Shown here one piece after another: positions 34,052 through 45,800 of a stretch of 64,000 nucleotides of DNA (positions are counted from its first letter, which is position 1; each line of letters opens with the position of its first letter). The stretch lies in contig NW_020653993.1 of assembly GCF_003589595.1 (NCBI RefSeq), positions 3,412,121-3,476,120 on the forward strand. The letters are read 5' to 3'. This DNA is from Hyposmocoma kahamanoa (taxonomy: Eukaryota; Arthropoda; Insecta; Lepidoptera; Cosmopterigidae). The notes below the pieces were generated by a model. The model saw nothing but the letters and a program-made list of their open reading frames with translations, was not told the origin of the DNA and ran no database searches. The position numbers and the translations under genes were made by a program.

Positions 34052-34906
34052 TTTCCAATTCAGGTGTGACACGCAGTTGCTTGTTACCATTGTCTGCAGT
34101 GTAATCTATAATCCCATTTACTGATAGTTCGAAACTGTCATTCATTTAATCTAAAATATTTTTTATCTTGAATTTAGTGCGAATTGGTAAGATTGGGTTA
34201 AAGTAAAACATCATCAGATTTAGGTACATTAAACTTTATTTTAAGGCGTAATCTTCTTACTTTATGATTGTTATAATATTATATTTATATCTATTACTAA
34301 TGTAGCTATAAATTTCGGGGATTTCTTGCATTCCTCTAAACGTCAGCGTCGTTAATTAAATTGGAGAACTATTTAGGTACACTTCAAAACTATGTAGCCA
34401 AGGTGTATAAAGCAAAAACGAATGTGAGTACAGATTGCGCGGATTCGTATTATCAACGTTTGGGTCTAACTAAGGGTAGCCATAACTTTGATCAAGCTGC
34501 TAGGTACTATAAGGACGTAAACACGCGCCGCCCACCGGAGAGTCACAACACGCACGAGTTTGCTGCACTTAAGTCACCTTTTGTCCGTTAAGCTCAAATT
34601 ACATTCCCGAATTTTTATAACGAAATTGTACGTAGCATAATGAACTTTACGTCAATTATTGTGTAACGTACAAACAAGATACGATACGGTAGCTGTGTGA
34701 AGTTTGGCTCGTGTCTAGTTTGCACTTTACACAATTTACATTATGTGTGGAATGTAAATTGCACTAACGCGTTTTCTTGAATATAATCATTTGATCGGCC
34801 CTTGATTCAGGTTTTATTTCACTCACTTCTATCAACTGTTTTGATTAATATAAAGTCAAAGTTGTATCTAATCGACTTAAAAACTATTAATATTTGTATT
34901 AAAAAG
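34052..34906. other. No supported gene
   Basis: AT-rich sequence between the Tc1-like element and the last exon of gene C. The frame at 34361-34591 (76 codons) has no recognised domain, splice partner or homologous copy in the window. Confidence 0.5.
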
Positions 34907-37900
34907 TTATAAGTTTCTTTTAAGTGTGTGAGGTCGGAGTTTGAGGTCTTTTTGTCCCAAAAAGAAATTCGCATTTGGGTAACCAGTGTTTCTGAATGGG
35001 CTGTATAATCCTGGTTGGTATGGGACAGGATGTTCAGAAGCCTGCATTAGTTTAGAGTAAAGGTTCTTGGGAAAGATGTCTTGAGGAAAAATATCCAAAG
35101 GTGCCGAGGTAGAAGAAATGAAAGGGTAAGCATTGCCGTAGGCTTCTGCAGCAAAATCATCAATCAATGGCGCCCCTGGTCGTGGAAAGTCTGATTTCGA
35201 TAATTTTAGCATTCCAGGCAATGATTTCTGATAATCTAAAGGAAACCGTTTCAAATATGTACCAGTATTTGGATAGTTTTGTAATTTAATTGGGTTCAAA
35301 TATGGGATAGGTGTGGTGAACGAAAAAGGATTTGGGAGGCCTGGACTGGTTATCACTTTTGGTATCTGTAAAGGCAGACGCGGAATCCTTGGAGTTAATC
35401 CAAGTGCTGCTCTTGACTCTGAAACAATAATAAACTCTGTAAATGTTTTACTCTTGTGAAACTTAAACTATGATCAGGTCTTATTGTGAAACCGTAAAAG
35501 TTGAACCTTGTCGATTAACGTCAAATAAATGTGTAAGAAAACAGGTACATGGAAACGCAACTAAAGAAGTATCTAAATAGGTTAATAAACACATTGCCAA
35601 ATTTGACGTTCAAAGTTCCATTACAAATGGAGTTTAAACTATACCGCTGACAAGCTACAAAGCATAACATTTGGAAACGGGAATAAACGCGTTCACCTAC
35701 GAATAAGTATTTTTCACACCTACCTTTAGTCTAGTTTACCAACGTTTCGGCCAGGTTGCACTGGCCATGGTCACGGGCTGACTGGTGATGCGGTATTTAC
35801 ATTTCCGTGTCGGCGGTGGAATCTTCATCCACCCTCATTATATTTTTTAAACTACCGCCACATACAACATTAACGATGTCACTATTCTCTATCACAGCCA
35901 CATTCTGGTAAGCAGTCGATCGCGAATATTGAGTTTTTAAGTCTAAATCTTTATAGATACCCCTGAGCCCAGGGAGAATCAGGGGTTATGTGGGGACTCT
36001 CCTTCCAGACTGGAGGGCCTACCCCACTAAAGCCCCCCCGGGTTTACCTCCCGCCGGTTGAGTCGGCGCCGTGGGGTCGGTGCACATTCACCACGACGCC
36101 GCCCGGCAATTCCATTCACCCTAACATAAGATTTACGTACGAGATGGAGGCGGACAGGTCGTTGCCTTTTTGGATGTCACAATTACCGTGAAGTCCAATG
36201 GGTTCTTAACGCACTGTGTTTATAGCAAACCAACACACACAGACATGCAACTTCGCATCACCATACACGTCACTTGCAGTCCATAATAACGACACACGTT
36301 AAAAAACAGAGCTTACAACCTTTGTGACCTTAAGCATCTGAAGCAGGAGCTAAATCATGTTCACGAGGTACGGATACCAAGTGAACCGATAACGAAAAGA
36401 GCCAAAAAGCAGATATAGGCATCCGGAGGGGAATAGACATCCAGCCTACATGCCCTATGTTAAAGGAGTGACGGACAAGATCAAAAACCTCAAATAAGCT
36501 TGAAATTTTCTTGAAATAAGCGCGCTGTTGGCTGTCTCAATCAGATCTAATTTAGATTATATCGCGCGCGTCGCGACTATCATGCGTAGCCATGCTACGG
36601 GGGCTGGCGTCTACAACATTGACTGTAGTTGCGGTAGTTGCTACATAGATCAAACGAAGAGAATTGTCACTGAAAGGGTCAAAGAACATATCGTAGCTGT
36701 AAAAAATCGCCAATGTAATAAGTCAGTGATTGTAGAACATTTACTGGAAAGAGGCACAAATTTCATTTTGAAATCAAAAACGTCCTAATAATTTCAATCG
36801 GGAGGGTAAATTATCTGAGACACCGTTAGTGTTGTGTGTGGTGGTAGTTTAAAAAATATAATGCGAGTGGATGAAGATTTTACCGCCGAGTTGGAGATGT
36901 AAACACTGCGACACCAGTCAGCCCGTGACCATGGCCAGTGCAACCTGGCCAAACGTCGGGAAACTAGGTAGGTGTGATAAATACATATTCGTATGTGAAC
37001 GCGTTTATTTTTATTTCCAAATATTAGTACAATGCAACGCGAAAGTTTGAAAGTATATACAAAGCGTAACCCCGGTCACAGCGGTCGCCGCTCGGACCGT
37101 CGCGAAGACCAGATTCAAGCCAGACTCGCCCGAGTGCACGGAACGCTCATTTAAGTTAAAACTTTACTTTTATTTAATTTAAGGTAAAAGCTTAATAAAT
37201 AGAATGTAATTTGTCATCACAGATGCACGCAGTCACTGCAAGGCGGCAACGCGGACATATATAGCGGATATATATATAATAGACAAAATTTTCGGGATCC
37301 CACTAATTTTGTCGAACAGGGAAATGGTCCAAGTAGAGAAGCAATAATCGTTTAGATGGCTCCACTCCTAGCGTCAAGCATTTAGAGCAATAGAGAAGAA
37401 TTTCTCGATAAAAGGAATTTCCAAATACTTCCTGTATATCTAATATAAGATTTACAGAGGTATGCCAAAGATAAGTAATATGTTACGTATGTTACCTCAT
37501 ATAAACTCGGGTGTGTTGTGAGTTACTATACTACTATAACTAATTTTGATACCTAGATTCTGGTCAGCTAAATCACCCGGCAGTGTTACCACATCCACAG
37601 GTTTTTCCGTAGGATATGAAATCATTCTTCTCGTATTTTGAAGAAGTGCTGGTTGTTCTAACTCACTTATTTCTTCTTCGCTGGACTCTTCAGATCGTTC
37701 TTCAGACGTATTTTCATTTGAATCATCATCGTCTACCATTCGCCGTACTTCTATATTTTCGTTTGATTTCCCGTCACGATCTTCACGTTTAATAATTTCT
37801 GGTGTTTCTATGTGTTTCATATCATCAAGAATGATTTGTCCATTGTTACCATATCTCTCGCTTGATTCGTCCTTTATTTCAGCACGGTCACTATCACTTG

Positions 37901-39480
37901 CATTATCCGATTCAGAATCGTCATTTTCTGCTTTTAATTCAGGCAGTAAAGTCAGTAACTCTATTATTTCTTCTTTCTTTCCATTTCTTTCAACGTTATT
38001 ACTAAGAGTTTCGTTAACGACTTCAGCAGCACGGGATTCAATCTCTAAACTTTTACTTTCTGTCTCTGAAGTAGGACTGTAGTCATCCTAAAATGAAAAC
38101 AATGTTCAAATTCATTTCATTTGTTCTACCGTTCGGTTGCGTTGACCAATATGTTTTACAGAACCATTTAAGTCAACTATAGCATCGTGACTTAAATCCA
38201 ATTATTTTGCTACTGGCTCTATTAGCACCTGAACAACATAGTAAACAAAACTTTATTTAGTGTAAATGTAACTAGTATGTAAAGAGAAGAAAAAAACCTA
38301 ATAGTAAAATTTACAAGGACTTTCAAGGCAGCATTGGTACCTACGTCAAAAAAAAATGCTTTTGGTTTTTTGTATCATTTACTGAGTAGTACAATTCAGT
38401 CAATCGATTAGTTTTTAAATTAACTCTCAAATAATGAATACGAAAATATGTTTCAATAGATAGATCTACTTAAAGTACTTAATCATACCGAAACAATTTG
38501 ATGGATTTTGATGAAATTTAGTGTACAGATGGTTTGTAACTAGGATTATTATCGGCTATATTTTGAAGCTAGTTAAGTGTAAAATGTTGTTCTGTATCTG
38601 ACATGTAAAGTTCTGCCGATGTAATTTTTTTATATTGGTCGTTAGTTAAAGAACTAATTTAAAAATTAAAAATGACATCCCAAAAAGTCTAGGCGGTGTA
38701 ACACTATCTTACAATGACATACCAAAATTTGAATATAAACATGTAAAACGTTATGGCTTTTTAAGTTCACATAATATATAGTCAAGACATACATACACAA
38801 ATAAAATAGAATGTAAACGTAGTCTGATCTGTAGTGTCCAAAGTTCAGATTGCCATCATAATCGCCGACCTTCATAGACAGATGACACATGAAGAAGAAG
38901 AAATGTAGTAGAGTAGTGGAGTAAATCCATGAACTGACCTATGATGAAACCGAAAGTTTATTAAATTTTATATGGTAGTTTTTCTCTTTTAACCCACACA
39001 TCCTCCTACACATATTCAATCATTTTCATTCTACTCACATGGAGGCTACAGGATGCATAATAGCATTAGAGCTCTTTGTGAAAGAGTTCGTCTAGAGAAG
39101 TACTGCCACCTTATCTATTTCTGTCGCCAAGCAGTAATGTTAGCATTATTGTGTACTGGGTTTTGAAGGGTAAGGGTACTGGTGAAATTACAGGCACATG
39201 TCATTTGTGAACTTGTGTCTAAGGGTGACGGGCGCAGTGGAATTTGATATTAACGTCCATATGCGTACCTTCGAAGACAATGTTATTTTTGAAATCTAGG
39301 ATAGATTTCTTGTTGTGTTGATGAGCACAGGTAGTGTTATGCTTGCAACACTGTTCTTATGCAGTCTGTAAGAAATTTATGACATACATAAATTTGATAG
39401 ATATTATTGTCATTACTTACCGGTCGAGCTTCCAAGAAAACACAAATAAAACTAAAACAGAGTAGGGATGAGATCTTCAT
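34907..39480 (-). CDS. Gene C: three-exon secreted acidic / proline-rich protein
   Basis: Unrecognised. Exon 1 39421-39480 encodes a signal peptide (MKISSLLCFSFICVFLEARP) and ends phase 0 at a GTAAG donor. Exon 2 starts at 38087 after TTTTAG and is acidic, including NENTSEERSEESSEEE. A donor at 37553 (CTAG/GTATC, phase 1) joins exon 3 (34907-35418, acceptor TTGTTTCAG) in frame to give 368 aa. Exon 3 is rich in proline and aromatic residues (LPNPFSFTTPIPYLNP) and ends HTLKRNL, stop. If 37553 is not used, exon 2 reads on to TGA (37497-37499), giving 216 aa. A second donor directly follows that stop. TTTACAG just before IPKVITSPGL is an alternative acceptor for exon 3. There is no repeated cassette as in genes A and D. 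A Penelope-like element occupies intron 2. Confidence 0.55.
35671..37022 (+). mobile_element. Penelope-like element remnant with inverted pseudo-LTRs
   Basis: About 200-bp arms at 35671-35880 and 36826-37022 are inverted copies, sharing CCATGGTCACGGGCTGACTG and its inverse, AACGTTTCGGCC-like text and AATAAACGCGTTCAC. Between them lies a GIY-YIG endonuclease remnant. The reverse transcriptase is absent. It lies in intron 2 of gene C. Confidence 0.75.
36528..36788 (+). pseudogene. GIY-YIG endonuclease fragment of a Penelope-like element
   Basis: It shows the GVYNIDCSCGSCYIDQTKR motif, corresponding to GIY..YIG with YIG changed to YID, followed by VTERVKEHIVAVKNRQCNKS and VIVEHLLERGTNFIL. The cysteine pair CSCG is typical of Penelope-type GIY-YIG domains. 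The upstream RT part is missing, so it is not functional. Confidence 0.75.
38946..39245 (+). repeat. Rep-A copy 6 with shared upstream block
   Basis: Rep-A proper starts about 39062 (AGAGCTCTTTGTGAAAGAG). The preceding about 100 bp, including CACATCCTCCTACACATA and ACATGGAGGCTACAGGATGC, also precedes the copy at 56745. The 3' half of Rep-A is missing. Confidence 0.65.
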
Positions 39481-39499
39481 TGTGTTTGTTAATATTATA

Positions 39500-40955
39500 T
39501 CATACTTAAGAATAGCACTTGCTTAAAGGCATGACTATAGACTGAGTACAATTGAAAGACACCTCCTTCATTAGTACAAGTGTACTTAATCGATTTGCCG
39601 AGGCAAATATAAAGTGAGATCCGTAAAGCAGTTCGCGTTGATTAATCTTCACGCTAGTTATGGCACTTAACATAATGTAGAGAAATAACAGAATCATAGT
39701 GTCTTTGCTTTAGGCTTGTGAGCATTTAGGATGTTTTGAAACAAATTTAAAGACAGATCATCTTGGGTTTAAGTGTTTCTTCCCACCTATTTAATCGATT
39801 AGTTAAAATAAGTTCTACTAATAAGATATCTAAAGATAGATTACAACGACATGCAAAGATTTTTCCAATACATTTCATAGCTTTAAAAATAGGCGATGTT
39901 TTAAATAGCCATGAAACTGTAATAATACGTACACAATCGTAATGTTTAAAGTCCCTAATATTATTTTGTTTTTTTTAATTCTTTTTTGGACTTTGTGTAC
40001 GTCAGAGTTGAAGAGCGGGGTCTGAAGGTACTACTTAATTACTTAGTAGATGAGTACTTCGCATAAACATTTCGTTTTTCACTTTCAAATGTATAATATT
40101 GCTCCCTCTAATAGTAAATAATAAAGCTGTAATCATACAAACTTGTACAAATAAAGGTATTCAATGAAAATAAAAACTGTTAATTTATACATTAACAGTT
40201 GAACAGAACCTGAGTATGTAGATAGGATCGGTTATTTAATTAGTTTGTACATGTCGGATTCTGAGAGAATCAGTGCCGGCTTTACCTATGGTGCAGGGTG
40301 AGGCACACATGGGCACAGAATCTGAAGGGGCGCCGAGACCTACTCGTGACGACAATACCTTCAAAGTGCCTGCGACGTTCGCGATGCAGGCGAAGCGTAA
40401 CGGGCTATTGCTTCCCAACATCTTTTATAATTGCACCATTTGCACTCGAATTTCCGATATATTGGGGAAAATATAACCTTAAGTATCCCTTTTGATGGCG
40501 TGCCCTACTAGAGAGCACCAGGGTATTGATTGCATCCGGGCGCTACATAGGCTAGTGCTGGTGTTGGAGAGAATTATTCCAATCTGCGTGATTTTGCGAT
40601 GGTAGTTGGAGCCGCTTAGATTTTTTATATCAAAGCTTCAGCGGTAGCTAGGAAAAACTACTCTTTGAAAAGCACATTGACCATGTGATGAGAAAAGCAT
40701 CTAAAGTATTTGGCATTCCAACTTCTGCAAAAGCTCAAGCTTTAAAGATCTGTACTGCTCCTTCGTAACTAGTCGCCTAGAATGTACTTTGTAGGTCTGG
40801 CAAGTTCGTTGTGTACCTATGCCAAAAAATCTATCATCGGAGACGATCAAGCATAGATTTTTGAGTTTTCTGAACTACAAAATCAATATTTTAGTTAGGT
40901 TATGAGCAAAAGTGCATTGGTTTCCTGATTAGGATTGTATACGGTGGCAATGATT
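39500..40955. other. No supported gene; possible degraded LINE 5' of the RNase H block
   Basis: Short frames at 40236-40495 read opposite strands of one GC-richer patch and have no recognised content. The part 40500-40955 may be decayed RT of the I-clade element that follows. Confidence 0.4.
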
Positions 40956-40959
40956 GTCT

Positions 40960-42420
40960 TTGAGAAAACTATCCTTTGGACTCTAAGTTATTGTGGAGTG
41001 CGCATATAAAAGAAACGTGTGAAAAAGTCTACAAATACCTGAGCATCTTAAAAATACTAGTGGGATGTTCCTGGGGTGTACACCATAAACATTTACGCAA
41101 ACTATACATATCCCTTGTAAGAAGCCGAATAGATTACGTAGCTTTTTGGAAGGTAATTGTGCTAATACCACGTAAGAAAACTGAATCTGATTCAAAATAA
41201 AGCTTTGCGTATTTGTGGTGGATTTATTAGGACAACTCCGATCCATGTGCGAGCTGTGTCTTCCACCTCTGTCGGTGAGGAGGTTATGGCTCGCGTACCG
41301 TTATTGGTTAACAATTCATTCCCGTTCGGATTCTTCTTTTGAGGAATCTGTACTGAAGCTTTCCGACTTATGTCAGAATAGTTATTGGCATAATAAAAAG
41401 AAACCAATATTGTAGAATCATGTACAAAATTTAAAGAACATGCTTTATATCAACGTAACATTTTACCTATGTATTCTTTAGGCATATGGATATCTTTTAT
41501 TAATACGAACTCTTGTTACATTACATTGACAAACTTTCTGTAGACAAACATCAAAGTCGCGCATATAACATAAGACAAAGTGTTCTGAATGAGCTGGGTA
41601 ACAAATATCATGATTTCTACACAATATTCACAGATGGTTCTAAGGAACACAAAGGCGCTGCCTTCTTTGAGCCACAGGAGAACGTATCAATGAAATTTAA
41701 GCTTTGTAATAAAGCTAGTATCATGAGGGCGGAATTATCAGCTATCACGGAAGCATTATCTTACACTAAGTCCATACGGAGAGATAAGATTCTAATTGCC
41801 ACAGATTCTAGAAGTGCGCTACAACACTTGGTCAAATGTAATTTAGGGATACCAATAGCATTATGTAACTCTGAAACTGATATACGAACTGAGTATAAAA
41901 AATCGTACGATCATTATGCAATGGATTCCATCACACGTAGTCATATTAGGTAACGACGAGGCGGATAAACTTGCTAACGAAGCTATATCTGATGGTGTGA
42001 GCATGTTTTGTAAACCGACTGCTACTGAACTTATTCCTCTAGCTAGAGATATTTGTCTAAATATTTGGGATAAAGACTACGAGGAAATTTCACTAGCAAG
42101 AGGCATTTGGTATAGGACGATAGAACAGCGACGTCCTCGAAAGCCGTGGTTTGACGGTGCGGGCCTCTCTAGGGAATATCTTGTTTCAGTATTTAGAATC
42201 AGATCTGCTCACATTCGACTAAATACATTTTATCACTTAATAGGTATCAAAGCCTCACCCCTCTGCGATTACTGCAAAAATTGGAGGTGAGGAGATTGGA
42301 CGTAATGGAGATATAAATATTGTTTTGGGAAACCTCTTACAGAAAACAGCCAAAAAGATTTATACTTACGTAACCTATTGCATCAAATCTAAAAATGCCC
42401 CTAACTGACCACACAATTTG
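40960..42420 (+). pseudogene. I-clade LINE remnant: RT thumb, RNase H and C-terminal finger
   Basis: LDSKLLWSAHIKETCEKVYK and HHKHLRKLYISLVRSRIDY form the post-RT thumb. RNase H shows its acidic residues in TDGSKEHKGAAFF, IMRAELSAI, ATDSRSAL and, after a frame change near 41920, LGNDEADKLANEA. ASPLCDYC begins a C-terminal zinc finger. The RT palm with its catalytic box is missing. RNase H removes the RNA strand during element copying in this clade. Confidence 0.8.
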
Positions 42421-42853
42421 AGATTCCCTATGAGGCCGGCACACAATGTAGTGTTAAAGGCCTTGTTGAAAATTAGGAAAAAAAAAATGGATGGCATCCA
42501 CCTTTGCAGATATTGTATTCAACTATTTTCTTAATATCTCTCGGCAATCTTTGGATTTTCGGATGTATCCGAATACAAATTGCCATGTCTAGTGATTATT
42601 TGATTTATTATGTATTATATTATAATTTGAATTGAGAACTACTTAGTTTATTGTTTCACTATATCAAGCAAGTTAGTAAAAAATATACCCAAAATAATCA
42701 GTAGTAGTTACTCTGTATACTTCTAAGTCGGTTGAAAGCGTCCAGTCTACACCAAGTGTACAAAATACATGTAAAGCATTCGTTCGAACCTTGTTAAATG
42801 AGCGAATCACATATAAAGGTAAAATAATAAACAAAACGACATTTATTTAGCAG

Positions 42854-45800
42854 TTAAGAATTTAAACTAGATATTAACCCTTTAAGATTAGAATAAGTAC
42901 CAGCTACAAACAATAATATTCCAATGAGAATGACGAAGACGCTTCGCCAAAGTCGCCATTTATATTTGCCAAGGCCAGGATCTTGCCAGATGACGAGAAG
43001 ATCTATCATGGCTGGAAATATGAAGCCCATGTTGGATAGACAGAAGGCACCCAACTGAAACAAAAGTTAAGAAGTTGTTTATGTTGTCATACAATCCCAA
43101 ATGGTGATGAAACAGAGGCTAGCATCTTTTAAAGTTGGAAGTAAAAATTAAGAGAGGAACTTTGAGTCTTTAAACAAGGGACTGAATTTTTTTATGATAT
43201 CAAGTGACTGGACGTACAAGTCGTAAGTGTGGTTGTAAGCGACGATCCTATCGAACAACAGGGATACTGCCGTTGTGCGTGTCACCTTGACACTTATAAT
43301 TCTAAAGACCCATGTGCCTGTTATTTCACCCACACCCTTTAAAACTGGATTGCAGTAATGAATAGGCATGGTGGCAGCATTTCTCTAGACGAACTCGTGC
43401 ACGAGGACTTCTTCCACATGAGAGATTCGGCTTTTAGTTTCGCAGAATATTGTGTTTCCAGTTACTGATGTTGACGAAAGTGGTGTGACAAATTTTCGTA
43501 AATGGGTAGTTGTCATTATAAAAGTATTCAAACCGTCCTTACCAGACCCATTAAATTTCCAATGTTAGGGAATGCAATAGCAATTGCAGTAATAACAACG
43601 ATGAAGGTGGCTCTGTAGACCCTTTCCCAAATCCAATGTTTCTTTGGATCATGTTTTTTGGACATATAATGCCAGACCAGGTTGAATGGAGCCCAGAAGT
43701 TCAGAGCAAATGTTATGAAAATCATTATACCCATCAGACATTTGAGAATCGTCGGGAATCTGTTGAATAGTAAAATTATTGTAATTATTCGAATAAATGA
43801 TTTACACATTTCACAGGGCGATTCTGTGCAACCAAATAATAAAACTAGAAGGTTTTTTTTGTCAAGGCAACAAGAGAGAGTTACGAAGCAGTGATAGCGT
43901 ATTCTCAATTAACGGTTGAGTATATACCTATAACTTTAAATTCCAAGTTATGTACATTTGTGAAGTAGCAACACCACTAAAATTAAAGGAAAATATTGTG
44001 ATTATGCTTGCACCTCGCAAAAGGCTCACAAAATCTGGAAAACGTGTGAAATCCTCAACCGGCCAACCGGCATTGGGCCAGCATGGCGGACTATAGACTA
44101 AACCCTCTCTGTAGAGGAGTAGAGGAAACCCGTGTCCACTAGTAGACTGTAAAATGGGTTGATGATAATCACAAAAGAGCCATGTACACTGGATATAATG
44201 CTCCCGGTTTTCGGATTTAACAAAAAAATTAACAACTTAAACAGAAGAGTCAAAAACTTAATGGCAGCAACTGTCAATAGATTTTTAATAAAAAAACTAT
44301 ATATATTGCATTACTTAGGTTAGTCATATATTGTATTATTGTACTCACATTTCTGATGGAAAATTCAGAGTTACAGGAGAAAGAGAATTCTCTCCGTACC
44401 CCCAGTATCCGAAGAAACCAACCATTATGAGAAATGTTACTACCACGGTCATACCTGAAATACATAAATTATTGAATGTAAAGCACAAGAGATGCTACAA
44501 TTTGCTTTGTTTTCCCTCAAACACAAAAAACTTGATTCTTATTCGTATATTTAGTAGATTACTATGGTGGAAAAGCGATTAGCTCTGTGGACGATGTGGG
44601 GGCCCCGAAGGACCAAACTGGAAATGAACTTTTCAAAATTATTTCTGGTGTTCCGGTCAGTGTCCCTTAATTTCGTTGCTCTGGTACTCGTCGTACAGGG
44701 ACTTCTTAAATTGAGATCAGTAATTGGTGTTGTTGTTTGGCACGTTATTTATGTATTATTATTATTTTATTTCCAGTATTTTAGTAATAACGAGAATATT
44801 TATTAAACTGACGGATAACTCATGTATTTAAGTCGAATTTTCGCTTGAAATGTTTTGAACCACTCCGTGGTCCTTAACCATGAGATTCCGTGGCTGTGAC
44901 TCGACGGACCCTGACAGTCCGGTCCTTCAGAACGGGTGCGAGCGCAGCAAACTACTCTCGTTTGCTTCATTCTTATTAAAGTTGCACTGTACGCACGTAT
45001 CGAGTGACCGGGCTGTTAGAGCATTGTCGAACAGTTTCCGTCGAGTCACCGCCGCGAAATCTACGATTGAGGATCAAGGACTGTTTCGAAGCATGGCCAG
45101 CAAAAATGCGACTTTAATACATTGGCTTAGTTAATACGTCTGAGTCTCGCGGTAGTTTTCTATTTAAAACGAGAATCTTATACAATTTCCTTTAATGTAT
45201 TACTTTTATTTGAGATTAAGATTAAAAATCTAATTCAAATATATTTTTATTTCATTTTGAATAAATTAAACTTGCAATCGTTAAACTTGCACTGGTTAAA
45301 CTCTATTGCTCATTCGTGACGCGGATTCTCCTGAGGAGAATGAGTAAGAAACTCTAGGGCTTTCTAAATAAACAGTTGTATATAATTGTCCGAGATAACT
45401 TGACAGATGTAAACGGGTCACTACCATGAATTTATAATTTATTAAGGACTACGTTGGTCGCTTCGATTCCCAGATGAAGAAAATAACTTTTAAAAGTTTT
45501 TGAACGTACTAAACTGTATTTCTTACTTTAAAAAAATAAATATTTATTCCATGAAGGAAAGTATTCTATCCATAATATTTAATTTACTTTCCCTCCGTGT
45601 CTCATAGCCGTGGGAATTGAGATCGTAGCCGCCCTGTATATGTCTATATCACAACACACTATTAGAGATACATCAAAGAATCAAAAAAAAATATACGTCA
45701 AACATACCACATAATATGTGTATATTACGAATGACTGGAATTTCTTGAAATTGAGCAATTTACAATCTAAACCCCAAAGTACACTCTGGGGCTTAGATTG

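Noticed and set aside
34361..34591. 76-codon plus-strand ORF
   Set aside because: No recognised family, no splice partner and no related sequence in the window.
36900..36965. Canonical hammerhead ribozyme
   Set aside because: The stem-loop and AAACG are present but the required CUGAUGA box is not, so I keep only a structured-RNA suggestion.
38216..38245. Possible 15-bp micro-exon (VLIEP) in intron 1 of gene C
   Set aside because: The donor GTAGCA is poor and nothing else supports it.
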